This document shows positions 25,820 to 34,161 of a stretch of DNA of 64,000 nt, piece by piece (position 1 is the stretch's first letter; every line of letters begins with the position of its first letter). The notes under the pieces are model-generated. The model was not told the origin of the DNA. It worked only from the letters and a program-made list of their open reading frames with translations, and did no database searches. Source of the DNA: JAWPMT01 sp965229785. Lineage in GTDB: Bacteria > Bacteroidota > Bacteroidia > Cytophagales > Cyclobacteriaceae. The position numbers were made by a program, and so were the translations under genes. The DNA is taken from contig CBDDJS010000001.1 in the NCBI GenBank assembly GCA_965229785.1, forward strand, positions 3,162,001 through 3,226,000. Reading direction: 5' to 3'.

Positions 25820-28650
25820 ACATTAAGAAATCGCTGTTCCTGGCTACCTTTTTGAGTCTGTCTATGACCTCTGTTGCACAAAGGGATACTTCCTCCTATT
25901 GGCAGCAACAGATCGATTATAAGATGTTTATATCCTTGAATGAATCACAAAGTCTACTGACAGGTAAACAGACCATCACTTACACGAATCATTCCCCAGA
26001 CACGCTCCGAATCCTGTATTTCCATCTGATTCCAAACGCACTGACCAGTAACAAAACGCCTTATGTACAACAACGAATTCAGGAATCCAGCCGTAGGTTG
26101 TACTTCTCCGACCCGATGCATCGACCATCAATGACTGTTGATGCTGTATCCATCGAGGGGCGTCCTTTAGATACCGAGCTATTACAATTCAATGAGTTCT
26201 TAAAAATCCTTTTGAATGATCCACTGGCTCCCGGACAGCAAGTATCATTGAAGACAGAGTTTACCTACCAACTGGCGGAAATGGATTACCGATTTGGGAA
26301 GGATAATGATGCCTATTACAATATGTATGCCTACCCTAAGATCTGTGCTTACAGTCCCGAAGGCTGGCACCTGGATCCCTATCTGTACAATGGAGAGCTT
26401 TTTCAAAATTTCGGAGATTATAGAGTCACCTTATGTGTTCCTGAAGACATTGAGGTAGCTGCAACTGGAAAAAGAACTGAGACACTGCCTGTAACCGTAA
26501 ATCAGCAGACGCAATACATCTACGAGGCTTCCAATGTTCATGATTTTGCCTGGGTCGCCTCCAAATCCTTCCATAAGAAAACGCATTCGTATACTTCAAA
26601 TCAAGGGCAACAGGTCCAGATAGAATGCTTTTTCCCTAAAGATCAGGAAGAGGAATGGAAACATGCCGTTGAGTACCTGAAAGATATCATGGACTATTAC
26701 ATCCGTTTAGTAGGACCTTTTCCCTATGAGCAATTAAAGGTAGTGGCAGGCAAGTCAGGCATGGAGTACCCGGGGCTGGTTGTTGTAGATGGCGAATCGG
26801 GACAGTTCCGACTGGAGCAGGGCATGCTCCATGAAATCGGACATCAATGGTTTTTTGGTGCTCTAGCCACTGACCAGGCCCGCCATATGTGGTTAGACGA
26901 AGGATTATGCACCTATTATGAGTTTGAATATCTCACTCATAAATACCCGGATACCAGGATCTTCGGGCTGGATACTGATGCCTTCGCAAATCATTTCGGA
27001 AAAGACCTTTTGGGGCTTTTTGACCTTCACGATTTCGATTTCAAAAGCTCCAGAGAAGTTTTGTATCAAGTGTTAGCCACTAAAAACGTAGATCAACCTA
27101 TATCCACAACCTCTCGGGAATTCACCTATTTCAATTATTCATTTATCGGTTATCTGAAAGCATCACTCCTCATCGAACACCTGGCCTCCAGCATGGGCAA
27201 ACATCATTTTAATGAAGCCATTCGGGAATATTATGAGACATATAAGTTCAGGCACCCGGAGCCCGAGGACTTATTGACTATGCTGGAAAAGCACAGTGGG
27301 TCAACCCTTGACTGGTTCAGATCAGCGTTGCAAACTCATCATAAGTTTGACCCGAAAATCAAGATCAAAAATGGAAAGCCCAGGATTCTCTCCAAAAGCG
27401 ATGTACCCTTCAAAGTTGGTCTCTTCCGGGATGCTACATTGGTCGGGCAGCTCGAATTGGGTTCAACAAGTAGTCTCATAGATATCTCCCGGGACAAAGA
27501 ATTCAACAAAATCATTGTAGACCCGGACCAGACCGTCCCGGACATAAATCGCGGAAACAATGAACGCTTTTTCAACGGAAAAAATTGGGTTCAACACAAA
27601 CCTCTTCGAATACGACCAGTAGCCTCCATAAACGATCCCAAAACCCGAGAGCTCCTCTTTTTACCACTGGTAGGTTACAATACGATTGATCGAACGATGC
27701 CAGGCTTACTACTTTATGATGACCCTTTCAAAGCCCTCCCCCTTTCTTACCAACTAACTCCCTTTTATAGCATCAATCAGCGTAGCCTTCGAGGTTCGGC
27801 AAAAATCAATTATTCAGTCACCGATCGGTCGGGTGCTACCAGACTGAGCTTCGAACCTACTTTCAACGCCTATGCTGGTTTTCGTAAAATAGGAATCTCC
27901 AATGCGCTATTTATCAGAAATCCTAATCCCAAAGTCAGTGAGAGAATTGCCTTTTCGGTTTTTCATTATGCCGTTGACAGGAGTTTGTTGTCACAATATG
28001 CCAATCAATATACCCTCGGAAACCTTCAATATTCTTTTGATAAATCCAACATCATCATCAAAAAATCAATCAGGATTCAAATGGAAACAAACTTCAATAC
28101 CTTCATCAAAGTGAGCCTGGAACCCAACTATGAATTACAATATCTGAGAAATACCTATTTCAGTCTGCGAGGATTTGTGGGTGCCATGCTGAATGGAAGT
28201 ACGCCCGAAATATTCGATTTTTACCTAAGTGGTTCAACAGATTACGCCTTTCAGGAGGTGTTCATAGATCGGGGGCAGCGATCGAAACTCATAAGGGGTT
28301 ATTCGAGACAGTTTGATTTGAACGAAGGCGGCTTCAGGGGTAATTCCAACTACCATACATCTGATTGGATCACTACGCTTAACTTCTCGGTAGAAGTTCC
28401 GAAATTTTCATCTTTGGGGTTTTTCGGAGATATTGGATATCTGTCTTCCACGTTTCAATACGATTGGGGCGTGCAACTGCGTTTGGTAAAAGAAATCGCC
28501 TATATCTATTTACCACTGGGTGGTGTCTCCTATTCTTCCGCTTTTCTAGGCCATCCAGGCCAATATACGGACAACATCAGGTTTGCCCTGAAGCTTAACG
28601 TTGCCAATCCTTTTTATCAGATCGATCAGCGATTGGGTTTAAAGTATTGA
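25816..28650 (+). CDS. M1 family zinc metallopeptidase with C-terminal beta-barrel-like region
   Basis: 944-aa exported protein; the ATG at 25816 overlaps the CPBP stop and yields a signal peptide (MNIKKSLFLATFLSLSMTSVAQ). The M1 catalytic domain shows the GAMEN-like GMEYPG and the zinc motif HEIGHQWFFG (His339, Glu340, His343) with the third ligand in WLDEGL about 19 residues on. After residue 600 the sequence changes to aromatic, alternating strands (SFEPTFNAYAGFRKIGIS, TTLNFSVEVPKFSSLGFFGDIGYL, LRLVKEIAYIYLPLGG) and ends in a hydrophobic strand, resembling an Omp85/surface-antigen barrel. This suggests a peptidase anchored in the outer membrane. Confidence 0.9.
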   Translation: MNIKKSLFLATFLSLSMTSVAQRDTSSYWQQQIDYKMFISLNESQSLLTGKQTITYTNHSPDTLRILYFHLIPNALTSNKTPYVQQRIQESSRRLYFSDPMHRPSMTVDAVSIEGRPLDTELLQFNEFLKILLNDPLAPGQQVSLKTEFTYQLAEMDYRFGKDNDAYYNMYAYPKICAYSPEGWHLDPYLYNGELFQNFGDYRVTLCVPEDIEVAATGKRTETLPVTVNQQTQYIYEASNVHDFAWVASKSFHKKTHSYTSNQGQQVQIECFFPKDQEEEWKHAVEYLKDIMDYYIRLVGPFPYEQLKVVAGKSGMEYPGLVVVDGESGQFRLEQGMLHEIGHQWFFGALATDQARHMWLDEGLCTYYEFEYLTHKYPDTRIFGLDTDAFANHFGKDLLGLFDLHDFDFKSSREVLYQVLATKNVDQPISTTSREFTYFNYSFIGYLKASLLIEHLASSMGKHHFNEAIREYYETYKFRHPEPEDLLTMLEKHSGSTLDWFRSALQTHHKFDPKIKIKNGKPRILSKSDVPFKVGLFRDATLVGQLELGSTSSLIDISRDKEFNKIIVDPDQTVPDINRGNNERFFNGKNWVQHKPLRIRPVASINDPKTRELLFLPLVGYNTIDRTMPGLLLYDDPFKALPLSYQLTPFYSINQRSLRGSAKINYSVTDRSGATRLSFEPTFNAYAGFRKIGISNALFIRNPNPKVSERIAFSVFHYAVDRSLLSQYANQYTLGNLQYSFDKSNIIIKKSIRIQMETNFNTFIKVSLEPNYELQYLRNTYFSLRGFVGAMLNGSTPEIFDFYLSGSTDYAFQEVFIDRGQRSKLIRGYSRQFDLNEGGFRGNSNYHTSDWITTLNFSVEVPKFSSLGFFGDIGYLSSTFQYDWGVQLRLVKEIAYIYLPLGGVSYSSAFLGHPGQYTDNIRFALKLNVANPFYQIDQRLGLKY

Positions 28651-28789
28651 TAGAGCAGAACAAACAGGAGTCAAATCAACCTGGAAGAAGCCTTTTCCTC
28701 CAGGACCAGCATTTGGTTCCTAAACCATCTATTCCGAATGAAATGATTGAGGATGAGATAAATTAAAGTAACTTCATGACCTGACCGTG

Positions 28790-28807
28790 CCTTTTTTCTG
28801 AAAAAGG
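28790..28807. other. A/T-rich hairpin before the eCIS-leader gene
   Basis: CCTTTTT and AAAAAGG (28790-28796 and 28801-28807) form a 7-bp stem with a 4-nt loop, 24 bp before the start of the 279-aa gene. It is not followed by a T-tract, so intrinsic termination is doubtful. It could influence translation of the downstream gene. The rest of the 181-bp gap after the M1 gene shows nothing clear. Confidence 0.3.
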
Positions 28808-28831
28808 ACAGAGCTTACTGAACGAATTGGC

Positions 28832-29671
28832 ATGTTAGAGCATGAAAATCGGACCGAAATCAAAAACGAGGATGTTGATCAAGCGCAACCATCACAGGAT
28901 CAGAGCGGTGCACTGAGTTTAGCAGATAACAGACCAGAAGCCGCCCAACTTAAAAGACTTTCGGGATTGATCAGCAGAAGCGACCGCCATCAAAACCTTG
29001 TTCAGCTTCAATCTACTGTCGACGCGCACCTCGCGGGATCTGCAAATACTTTACTCGACAGCAACACAGATCACGGCCAAGGCACGCCGGATCCTGCCAG
29101 TCCGCTTCAGCTTTCAAAAGTGATGCAATTCTCGCTTACCGCCGACGAACAAGAGCAACTGGAAGCAAAAGCCATGAAGTACGTGACGCAAAAAGGTTAT
29201 GGTATTATTGAAAAGGAGTTGCAAACAGAATTATTGGCCTATAACATGGTCTATTATGACGTAGACAGTGCGTTTACTGATCTCAAAAAGTTGATTGATG
29301 ATCTAGGCTATTTGAGTACGTTTTGGGCCAATCCTGCAAGTATCTGGGGCATGACTCACGAAGATTTTGATAAAATCCTTCTTCGAACCAATTGGGATAT
29401 CAAGAAATATACCGGAGAGTCAACCGCTTACTCCTACACCAAAGTAATTGGAGGGACTCAGGCCACCATTACTTTTAACTATGGTGGAGGACTGCACAGT
29501 CACGCATTAGACAAGCAAGTGTTTGATACGCCGTATTATTATAAAATGGAAGGAGCTATCGTGACTAAAAAGACCAAAATCCTAGATGCCAAAATTTATC
29601 CGGAAAAAGATATACTCAAAGAAAGCTACCAGGTGATTGATGGTCCCACCCAAAGTGTAATAAAAGCGTGA
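28832..29671 (+). CDS. Putative toxin/effector with eCIS-cargo-like leader
   Basis: The 279-aa protein lacks a signal peptide. Residues about 27-70 contain LADNRPEAAQLKRLSGLI followed by VQLQSTVDAHLAGSAN. This NRPEA-x-Q-x-K-L pattern recurs at the start of cargo and DUF4157-type proteins linked to extracellular contractile injection systems in Bacteroidota. The remainder (about 110-279) is an unrecognised domain with YGIIEKELQTELLA, FNYGGGLHSHALDKQVFDTPYYYKMEGA and KIYPEKDILKESY. The downstream gene starts inside its stop codon (GTGA), the arrangement of toxin and immunity genes. No eCIS structural genes are in the window. Toxin activity is inference. Confidence 0.7.
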   Translation: MLEHENRTEIKNEDVDQAQPSQDQSGALSLADNRPEAAQLKRLSGLISRSDRHQNLVQLQSTVDAHLAGSANTLLDSNTDHGQGTPDPASPLQLSKVMQFSLTADEQEQLEAKAMKYVTQKGYGIIEKELQTELLAYNMVYYDVDSAFTDLKKLIDDLGYLSTFWANPASIWGMTHEDFDKILLRTNWDIKKYTGESTAYSYTKVIGGTQATITFNYGGGLHSHALDKQVFDTPYYYKMEGAIVTKKTKILDAKIYPEKDILKESYQVIDGPTQSVIKA

Positions 29672-30114
29672 AGGAGCAATTATCATTATTTTCAGACATC
29701 CATCCGGGTGAAGGCATTGGCAGCATAAGATTGGGAGATGACATCTCGGACCTATTTCCCGCTATTTTTGAACTCCCCTATTCTGCGGTTAAAGTAGAAG
29801 CTTTTTACCCAAGGATATTTCAGTATACGATCGAAGAAAGCCTGGACCTCATGTTTGATGTCCTAACAAAACGCCTGATCCGGATCGAGCTTTACAACAA
29901 CTTTCAGGGTAAAGTCATAAACAGCGAGGTAAGCATTGGATCCAATCTGCAGAGTATTGAACAACTGGGATTACCGTTAAGTGAAGATGAAGGGTACCTC
30001 CTGGCTGGTGAACAATCTGAACTGGTCTTTCTTCTGAAATCGCCTGATGAAGAGGCTACTGAAAAAACCGTGACCCGGATCATCATCGAGATGCTAGGAT
30101 GGCAGGTACCCTAA
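29668..30114 (+). CDS. Putative immunity-like partner of the upstream protein
   Basis: 148-aa acidic cytoplasmic protein starting with GTG inside the upstream stop codon (29668-29671), so strict translational coupling is expected. It has IHPGEGIGSIRLGDDISDLF at the start, a pattern seen in small G-x-x-L-G-x-x immunity-type or regulator proteins, and later EVSIGSNLQSIEQLG, an internal echo of the same motif. I do not recognise a named family. Position and size fit an immunity protein for the upstream candidate toxin. Confidence 0.65.
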   Translation: MKEQLSLFSDIHPGEGIGSIRLGDDISDLFPAIFELPYSAVKVEAFYPRIFQYTIEESLDLMFDVLTKRLIRIELYNNFQGKVINSEVSIGSNLQSIEQLGLPLSEDEGYLLAGEQSELVFLLKSPDEEATEKTVTRIIIEMLGWQVP

Positions 30115-30301
30115 CCCTAGGATCATTGTGCTTATGAGCTAATATCAATCAATCGTGATAGCCTTCCCATGGTTGGGGTTCACTTCCATCCATTTGCAAA
30201 CTCCTCGAAAATCTCATAGTTTAGAAGAAATAAACAACAGTTGGTCAACAGGCCATACCGGGCTTAGTTGACAAGCACCAACCTTTAAAAACCTTCGAAA
30301 C

Positions 30302-30964
30302 ATGACAAGATTAGAACAACTCGCTTTTTGCAAAAAATGCACCAACAGAAAAATGGACGTTCAGCAAGGGCTGATTTGCTCGCTAACGGGAGAAAAAGCA
30401 AACTTTGATCAGGAATGCCCTGATTTCAACCTGGACCCTACGGTTAAGATTGAAGTAAATGATACTGAACCTCTGGAACAAGAAGAAGTGCGGTATCAGC
30501 TATCTGAGAATGCCCTCGAAAAGTTACGCATGGAACAAAATCTCCCACTGGCCATTATTGCTGGCGTCGGGACCGGAATTATAGGGGCCATCTTATGGGG
30601 ATTGATCACCGTAGCTACCAACTATCAGATCGGATACATGGCGATTGCCATTGGCGCCGGAGTAGGTTATTCGATGAAGATCCTGGGAAAAGGTATAGAT
30701 CCCATCTTTGGGATCGCCGGCGGTGCAATTGCCGTTCTCAGTTGTTTTATTGGCAATTTCTTCAGCATCATCGGATTCTACGCTAATGAAGAAAGTTTAG
30801 GTTTTGTCGAAACCCTATTCTTGTTTGATTACGCATATTTCATTCCGGTGATGACAGAAACCTTCAGCGCGATAGACTTACTTTTCTATGGTATTGCCGG
30901 ATATGAAGGGTACAAATTTGCCTTTAGAACATTCACGGAGGCAGATGTCGCCGATATGAAATAA
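30302..30964 (+). CDS. Unknown membrane protein with N-terminal four-Cys motif
   Basis: 220-aa protein. The first 40 residues carry FCKKC, then C at LICSL and C at QECPDF, a zinc-ribbon-like set. After an acidic linker come four hydrophobic segments from about residue 80 (LPLAIIAGVGTGIIGAILWGL, MAIAIGAGVGYSMKIL, IFGIAGGAIAVLSCFIGNFF, and a C-terminal one near 195). The glycine-rich segments recall DUF-type membrane proteins fused to zinc ribbons, but I cannot name the family. It is transcribed alone, 187 bp after the immunity-like gene. Confidence 0.78.
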   Translation: MTRLEQLAFCKKCTNRKMDVQQGLICSLTGEKANFDQECPDFNLDPTVKIEVNDTEPLEQEEVRYQLSENALEKLRMEQNLPLAIIAGVGTGIIGAILWGLITVATNYQIGYMAIAIGAGVGYSMKILGKGIDPIFGIAGGAIAVLSCFIGNFFSIIGFYANEESLGFVETLFLFDYAYFIPVMTETFSAIDLLFYGIAGYEGYKFAFRTFTEADVADMK

Positions 30965-31001
30965 TCTCCGAACCACTTAGTCGGGCCAAAACGGGAGTGG
31001 G

Positions 31002-31877
31002 TTATGCTCCGGAGTAAAAGTTCCTGAATTCGGTAGGTGTACTATCAGTCCATTTTTTGAAAAGTCGGGTAAAGTATGAGTAATCCTCAAAGCCCAACTC
31101 ATCAGAAACGTGGGTTAATGAAGCAGGATGATACAACACCAATCGTTTTGCTTCCAGAATGATCCGTTCTGTGATTATTTGTGTGGTGGTTTTGCCCAGC
31201 GTGTTCCTGGTCAGTCGGTTAAGGTGCTTTGGAGTGATGTTTAATTTTTCCGCATAAAAAGACGGAGACTTTTCCTCCCTGAAGTGCTCGTCAATCAAGT
31301 TTTCCAGTCTCCGGACATAGCTAAAATCAATGCTTGTTTTTGTGACCCTGGATATGCCAGATTGATGATACAATCTGGTCAGGTCTACATAAAGGCAATT
31401 AAGAATGGTCTGGATCTTCTCGAGGTAATGCAATTTCTGATCTCTGTATTCGGTCAACAAGCCATGAAACCAATGGTCTACCTGAGTAATGGCTCCTTCC
31501 AACAAAAGAATGGAGGGGTTATGTATGGAATAGAAAAACGGAAAGTCCAACACCGATCTATTGGTGAAATTTAAGTCAAAAAATGATTGAGAATGGAAGA
31601 AAATGATTCCCTCCGCATTGGATAGCTCCCAATAATGTGTCTGTCCCGGATTGATGAGAAACACCGCACCGGGAACAACTTCGTACCGCTCAAAATCGAC
31701 TTCATGGATGCCTGAGCCTTCCGTGAATAAGACGGTCAAAAAGAAGTTGTGCTTATGAGGGGCGCTGATGTGTTGGTTATGTTCTGTCAGATGCCTGGAA
31801 AGCTGATTGCAATAAAACTGTTGCGAATCCTCATGATCTTCAAATTGACTGATGTCAAGAATATTCACATTTTCCAT
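31002..31877 (-). CDS. AraC family transcriptional regulator
   Basis: 291-aa regulator with an N-terminal cupin-like sensing domain (HKHNFFLTVLFTEGSGIHEVDFERYEV, VFLINPGQTHYWEL) and a C-terminal AraC/XylS DNA-binding domain (about 195-290) with NITPKHLNRLTRNTLGKTTTQII and the second helix-turn-helix LTHVSDELGFEDYSYFTRLFKKWT. It is divergent from the DUF983 gene across 90 bp, which may be its target. The effector is unknown. Confidence 0.92.
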   Translation of the reverse strand: MENVNILDISQFEDHEDSQQFYCNQLSRHLTEHNQHISAPHKHNFFLTVLFTEGSGIHEVDFERYEVVPGAVFLINPGQTHYWELSNAEGIIFFHSQSFFDLNFTNRSVLDFPFFYSIHNPSILLLEGAITQVDHWFHGLLTEYRDQKLHYLEKIQTILNCLYVDLTRLYHQSGISRVTKTSIDFSYVRRLENLIDEHFREEKSPSFYAEKLNITPKHLNRLTRNTLGKTTTQIITERIILEAKRLVLYHPASLTHVSDELGFEDYSYFTRLFKKWTDSTPTEFRNFYSGA

Positions 31878-31967
31878 CTAATGTCCTTTTTGTGCAAGAA
31901 GTGGCTCCAATTCTTCAATGGTACTGACAAGTAATAAAATTACTTTAGCCGTCTAAAATTATGGCTT

Positions 31968-32309
31968 ATGTCTGACTCATTAAAGAAAATCTATCAACAA
32001 AAATGCCCGTCCTGTGGGATAGATGAGGTGTTCGAATCAAAAGGAAATGTCTTTTTATTTAAAATACCGAAGATGAAGGCGAAATGTAATCACTGTGGCT
32101 TTCGGTTTGAAAAAGAGCCCGGGTACTTTACGGGAGCCATGTACGTAAGTTACGGTCTGGCCATCCTCGAAATGATCATTGTTGCAGCCATTATGCTCCT
32201 ATTTTCATTGTCCATAGACTACCTCATTTATCCGGTGGCGCTTGTTGTTGTTCTTTTATATCAGTTCAATTTTAAGATGTCCAGGATCATCTGGATGTAT
32301 CTGGCTTGA
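31968..32309 (+). CDS. DUF983 family membrane protein
   Basis: 113-aa protein of the DUF983 family. A zinc-ribbon-like N-terminus has Cys13/Cys16 (CPSC) and a second pair in KCNHCGFRFEKEPGYFTGAMYVSYGLA, the family signature. Two C-terminal membrane helices follow. The function of DUF983 is unknown. It is divergent from the AraC regulator and is followed by a dispersed repeat before the defence island. Confidence 0.9.
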   Translation: MSDSLKKIYQQKCPSCGIDEVFESKGNVFLFKIPKMKAKCNHCGFRFEKEPGYFTGAMYVSYGLAILEMIIVAAIMLLFSLSIDYLIYPVALVVVLLYQFNFKMSRIIWMYLA

Positions 32310-32412
32310 TCTGTCCTCTATAGAACAGAGACTTTCATCTATTACGAACTTTAGGTAAATGAATCACTTCGTTGAACTGCAGTTTCGGAGTTTCCGGTCA
32401 TAGCTCATTTCT

Positions 32413-32525
32413 GGGGCGTGCCCCTTCGGGTCAGGCTTTCGCTACTCGTCCTGATCCTTCGACCCTTCGACAAGCTCAGTATCCCAGGGTGACAGGACTC
32501 AAACAGACCGCTCTATCCCTCACGC
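32413..32525 (+). repeat. Dispersed intergenic repeat, copy 2
   Basis: Second copy of the element at 20090-20210, same orientation, again between convergent genes (DUF983 and the AbiC-like gene). It begins with a perfect hairpin GGGGC-GT-GCCCC (32413-32424) and ends in CAGACCGCTCTATCC. The rest of the gap 32310-32841 holds a short open frame (about 32573-32693) without a start that I do not accept as a gene, and an attC-like region at its right end. Confidence 0.75.
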
Positions 32526-32747
32526 TAGGAGGTGCTAGCTCAAAAGTTTCTACCATTGGTTTTAATACCCAGCATTTACAGGTCAAATAATTGCATTGTA
32601 GAACTCCGAGGAGGTGGAAGAAATGGTCACTTTCAGTACCTATTTGTCGGCAAGGAAGATATGAACGTCGATGGTCGGATTGCACAGAAGTAGGTCTTCT
32701 CTCAATTCCTTGGACTGTCTATTGTCCATTGGGTGTTGGTGTCTGAC

Positions 32748-32857
32748 GTCCAACTAAAATGAGTACGCGCTCCTGTTGCTTGAAGCACCGAAGTTTCTCT
32801 TTCCCTCTGTCATATAAGATTGCTCTGTTCGCACATTCATTTTAGTAATTGTTAGGC
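32748..32857 (-). other. attC-like region at the 3' end of the AbiC-like gene
   Basis: On the minus strand, GCCTAAC (RYYYAAC box, 32857-32851) overlaps the last codons of the AbiC-like gene. GTTGGAC (GTTRRRY box, 32754-32748) follows, giving a 110-bp span, within the size range of integron attC sites. Inside is a perfect 10-bp inverted repeat, ACTAAAATGA (32753-32762) with TCATTTTAGT (32837-32846), partly extended by G/C pairs. The two outer boxes are not fully complementary and the spacers are unequal, so this is a candidate, perhaps degenerate, site. Confidence 0.4.
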
Positions 32858-33741
32858 ACTTTAAATTTTGGTTGAACCTCTGCTTTTAGGGTTTCATAGA
32901 TGTCCTTATGGACTTTAAAATCTTCAACTAGATTAAAATCGAAATTTTGCATTATGTCCAGTTCTTTTATCAAAAAGAGAAAATTGGGATATCCCAGATT
33001 AGGAGTTAAGCTGTTATACAAAATAAGAAACAATTCGTCGGATGATAGCTGTGCACGGGCTATAGACGCATAAAACGTTCTTTGATGCTGTTCTATTAGG
33101 TCAGAGGTATAAATGAATTTGAAAACGTGATAAATGTTCCTGTAGTAATGACTTAGAAGTTGTTTATATCTCTCAAAGTAGAATTGTTCATAACCTTTAA
33201 TGAGAAGTTTGTGAACTTCAGTCGAGTCTTCAGGTATATATCTCAACTTTACGTCCTGTCCTTTCTTGTTTTTGGATTCCTTAGTAGGAAGCGCCCAACT
33301 AAGCTCATTTTTTAAGTCTTTTACGGCATTGGCTAAAACAGCTCTCTTTTCTAAGATAGCAGATTTGAATCCTTTATCAAAACTGAGTTTATCAATTACC
33401 TCATGATGAATCCCGATCATTTGAAAAAGTGTATTCTCAAATCTCTGCTGTTTGAGTGTCTCATTTTGAATTTTGAATTCCTCCCTCGTTTCTCTCAATT
33501 CATCGCGTTGATAACCGAGTTCCTTTCGTTGTAATAAAATTGTAAAAATTATTCCGGCAAGGGCAAGCCCAGAAAAAAGTGCATTCACTGTCCCAAACAT
33601 ATCACCTAAAGTTCCACGATCATCCGGTTTCAGATTTACTAGCAGGAAATATGTAGTTAACCACAATGCTATAATAATTACAGCAGCGCCGATACCCCAA
33701 AGTATAGTTTTCTTGTCACTATCGTTTTTCTTGCCACTCAT
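32842..33741 (-). CDS. Putative phage abortive infection protein (PF16872-like)
   Basis: 299-aa protein with two N-terminal membrane helices (about 13-34 and 48-68, GTVNALFSGLALAGIIFTILLQ), a coiled coil (LQRKELGYQRDELRETREEF) and a helical cytoplasmic domain. The pattern FENTLFQMIGIHHEVI, LLSHYYRNIYHVFKFI, RTFYASIARAQLSSDELFLILYNSL is typical of the putative phage abortive infection family PF16872. The mechanism is not established for most members. The gene is neatly enclosed by GTTAGGC (7 nt before its ATG) and GCCTAAC (at its stop), as in an integron cassette. It is the downstream member of the defence island. Confidence 0.82.
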   Translation of the reverse strand: MSGKKNDSDKKTILWGIGAAVIIIALWLTTYFLLVNLKPDDRGTLGDMFGTVNALFSGLALAGIIFTILLQRKELGYQRDELRETREEFKIQNETLKQQRFENTLFQMIGIHHEVIDKLSFDKGFKSAILEKRAVLANAVKDLKNELSWALPTKESKNKKGQDVKLRYIPEDSTEVHKLLIKGYEQFYFERYKQLLSHYYRNIYHVFKFIYTSDLIEQHQRTFYASIARAQLSSDELFLILYNSLTPNLGYPNFLFLIKELDIMQNFDFNLVEDFKVHKDIYETLKAEVQPKFKVPNNY

Positions 33742-33746
33742 ACATT

Positions 33747-33759
33747 GTGCCTAACTATT
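33747..33759 (-). other. Integron-type core box upstream of the AbiC-like gene
   Basis: On the minus strand the box GTTAGGC lies 7 nt before the ATG of the AbiC-like gene, the position of the recombination point at the 5' end of a cassette. The 13-bp stretch GTGCCTAACTATT matches the inverse of 32847-32859 (GTGCCTAACAATT) at 12 of 13 positions, so the gene is flanked by an inverted pair. I saw no convincing partner box of a full attC within the usual distance upstream. Confidence 0.4.
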
Positions 33760-33933
33760 GAATAACACGCACAGAGCGCGTTTCTGGTACAAGATAGCCC
33801 ATACCTCCTCTATCCTCAAGCCATTTCATGTGAAAAAGATAAAAACGTGTTTCCCTCCTCCCTTAAAAAGATTAATTGGGCGACATGCTTCCAAGAAATT
33901 ATTCGACTTTGGGAAAGGCACCCTTCATAATTG

Positions 33934-34145
33934 TCCTTTAAGTACGAAGACTAACCTCCAGCACACATACAACAGCTTTCCGCAAACTTGCAGACCTGCC
34001 GGCAAGGCAGGAGCCTCAAACATGTACGGTGCGGCGTTCCGCTGAAATATCGTTCTACAGGTATATAGAAAATTCAATAGCACATACGTGCAGCATCTCA
34101 AATACCGATGAAGATGCGGCCGCAATGCCATTTGCGACCGAGCAG
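33934..34145 (-). repeat. Structured intergenic repeat element, copy A
   Basis: Direct counterpart of 36271-36587. Shared blocks on the plus strand are TTAAGTACGAA (left end), CGGTGCGGCGTTCC, TATCGTTCT, CAAATACCGATGAAGATGCGGCCGCAATG and GCGACCGAGCAG (right end). This copy has a single 42-bp-type unit interrupted by a small palindrome, CCTGCC-GGCAA-GGCAGG (33995-34011). Its right end folds as an imperfect stem from GCGGCCGC to GCGACCG. It fills most of the 420-bp gap between the AbiC-like and TIR genes. No coding frame is conserved between copies, so it is a DNA or RNA element, not a gene. Confidence 0.75.
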
Positions 34146-34161
34146 ATATCCATGAGCTACC

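Noticed and set aside
32573..32693. Short open stretch with protein-like ending (HFQYLFVGKEDMNVDGRI)
   Set aside because: No start codon context, only about 40 codons, and any likeness to kinase motifs is too short to support even a remnant.
33925..34131. Minus-strand open frame of 68 codons in repeat copy A
   Set aside because: Shares only part of its frame with copy B and has unlikely composition; treated as part of the repeat.
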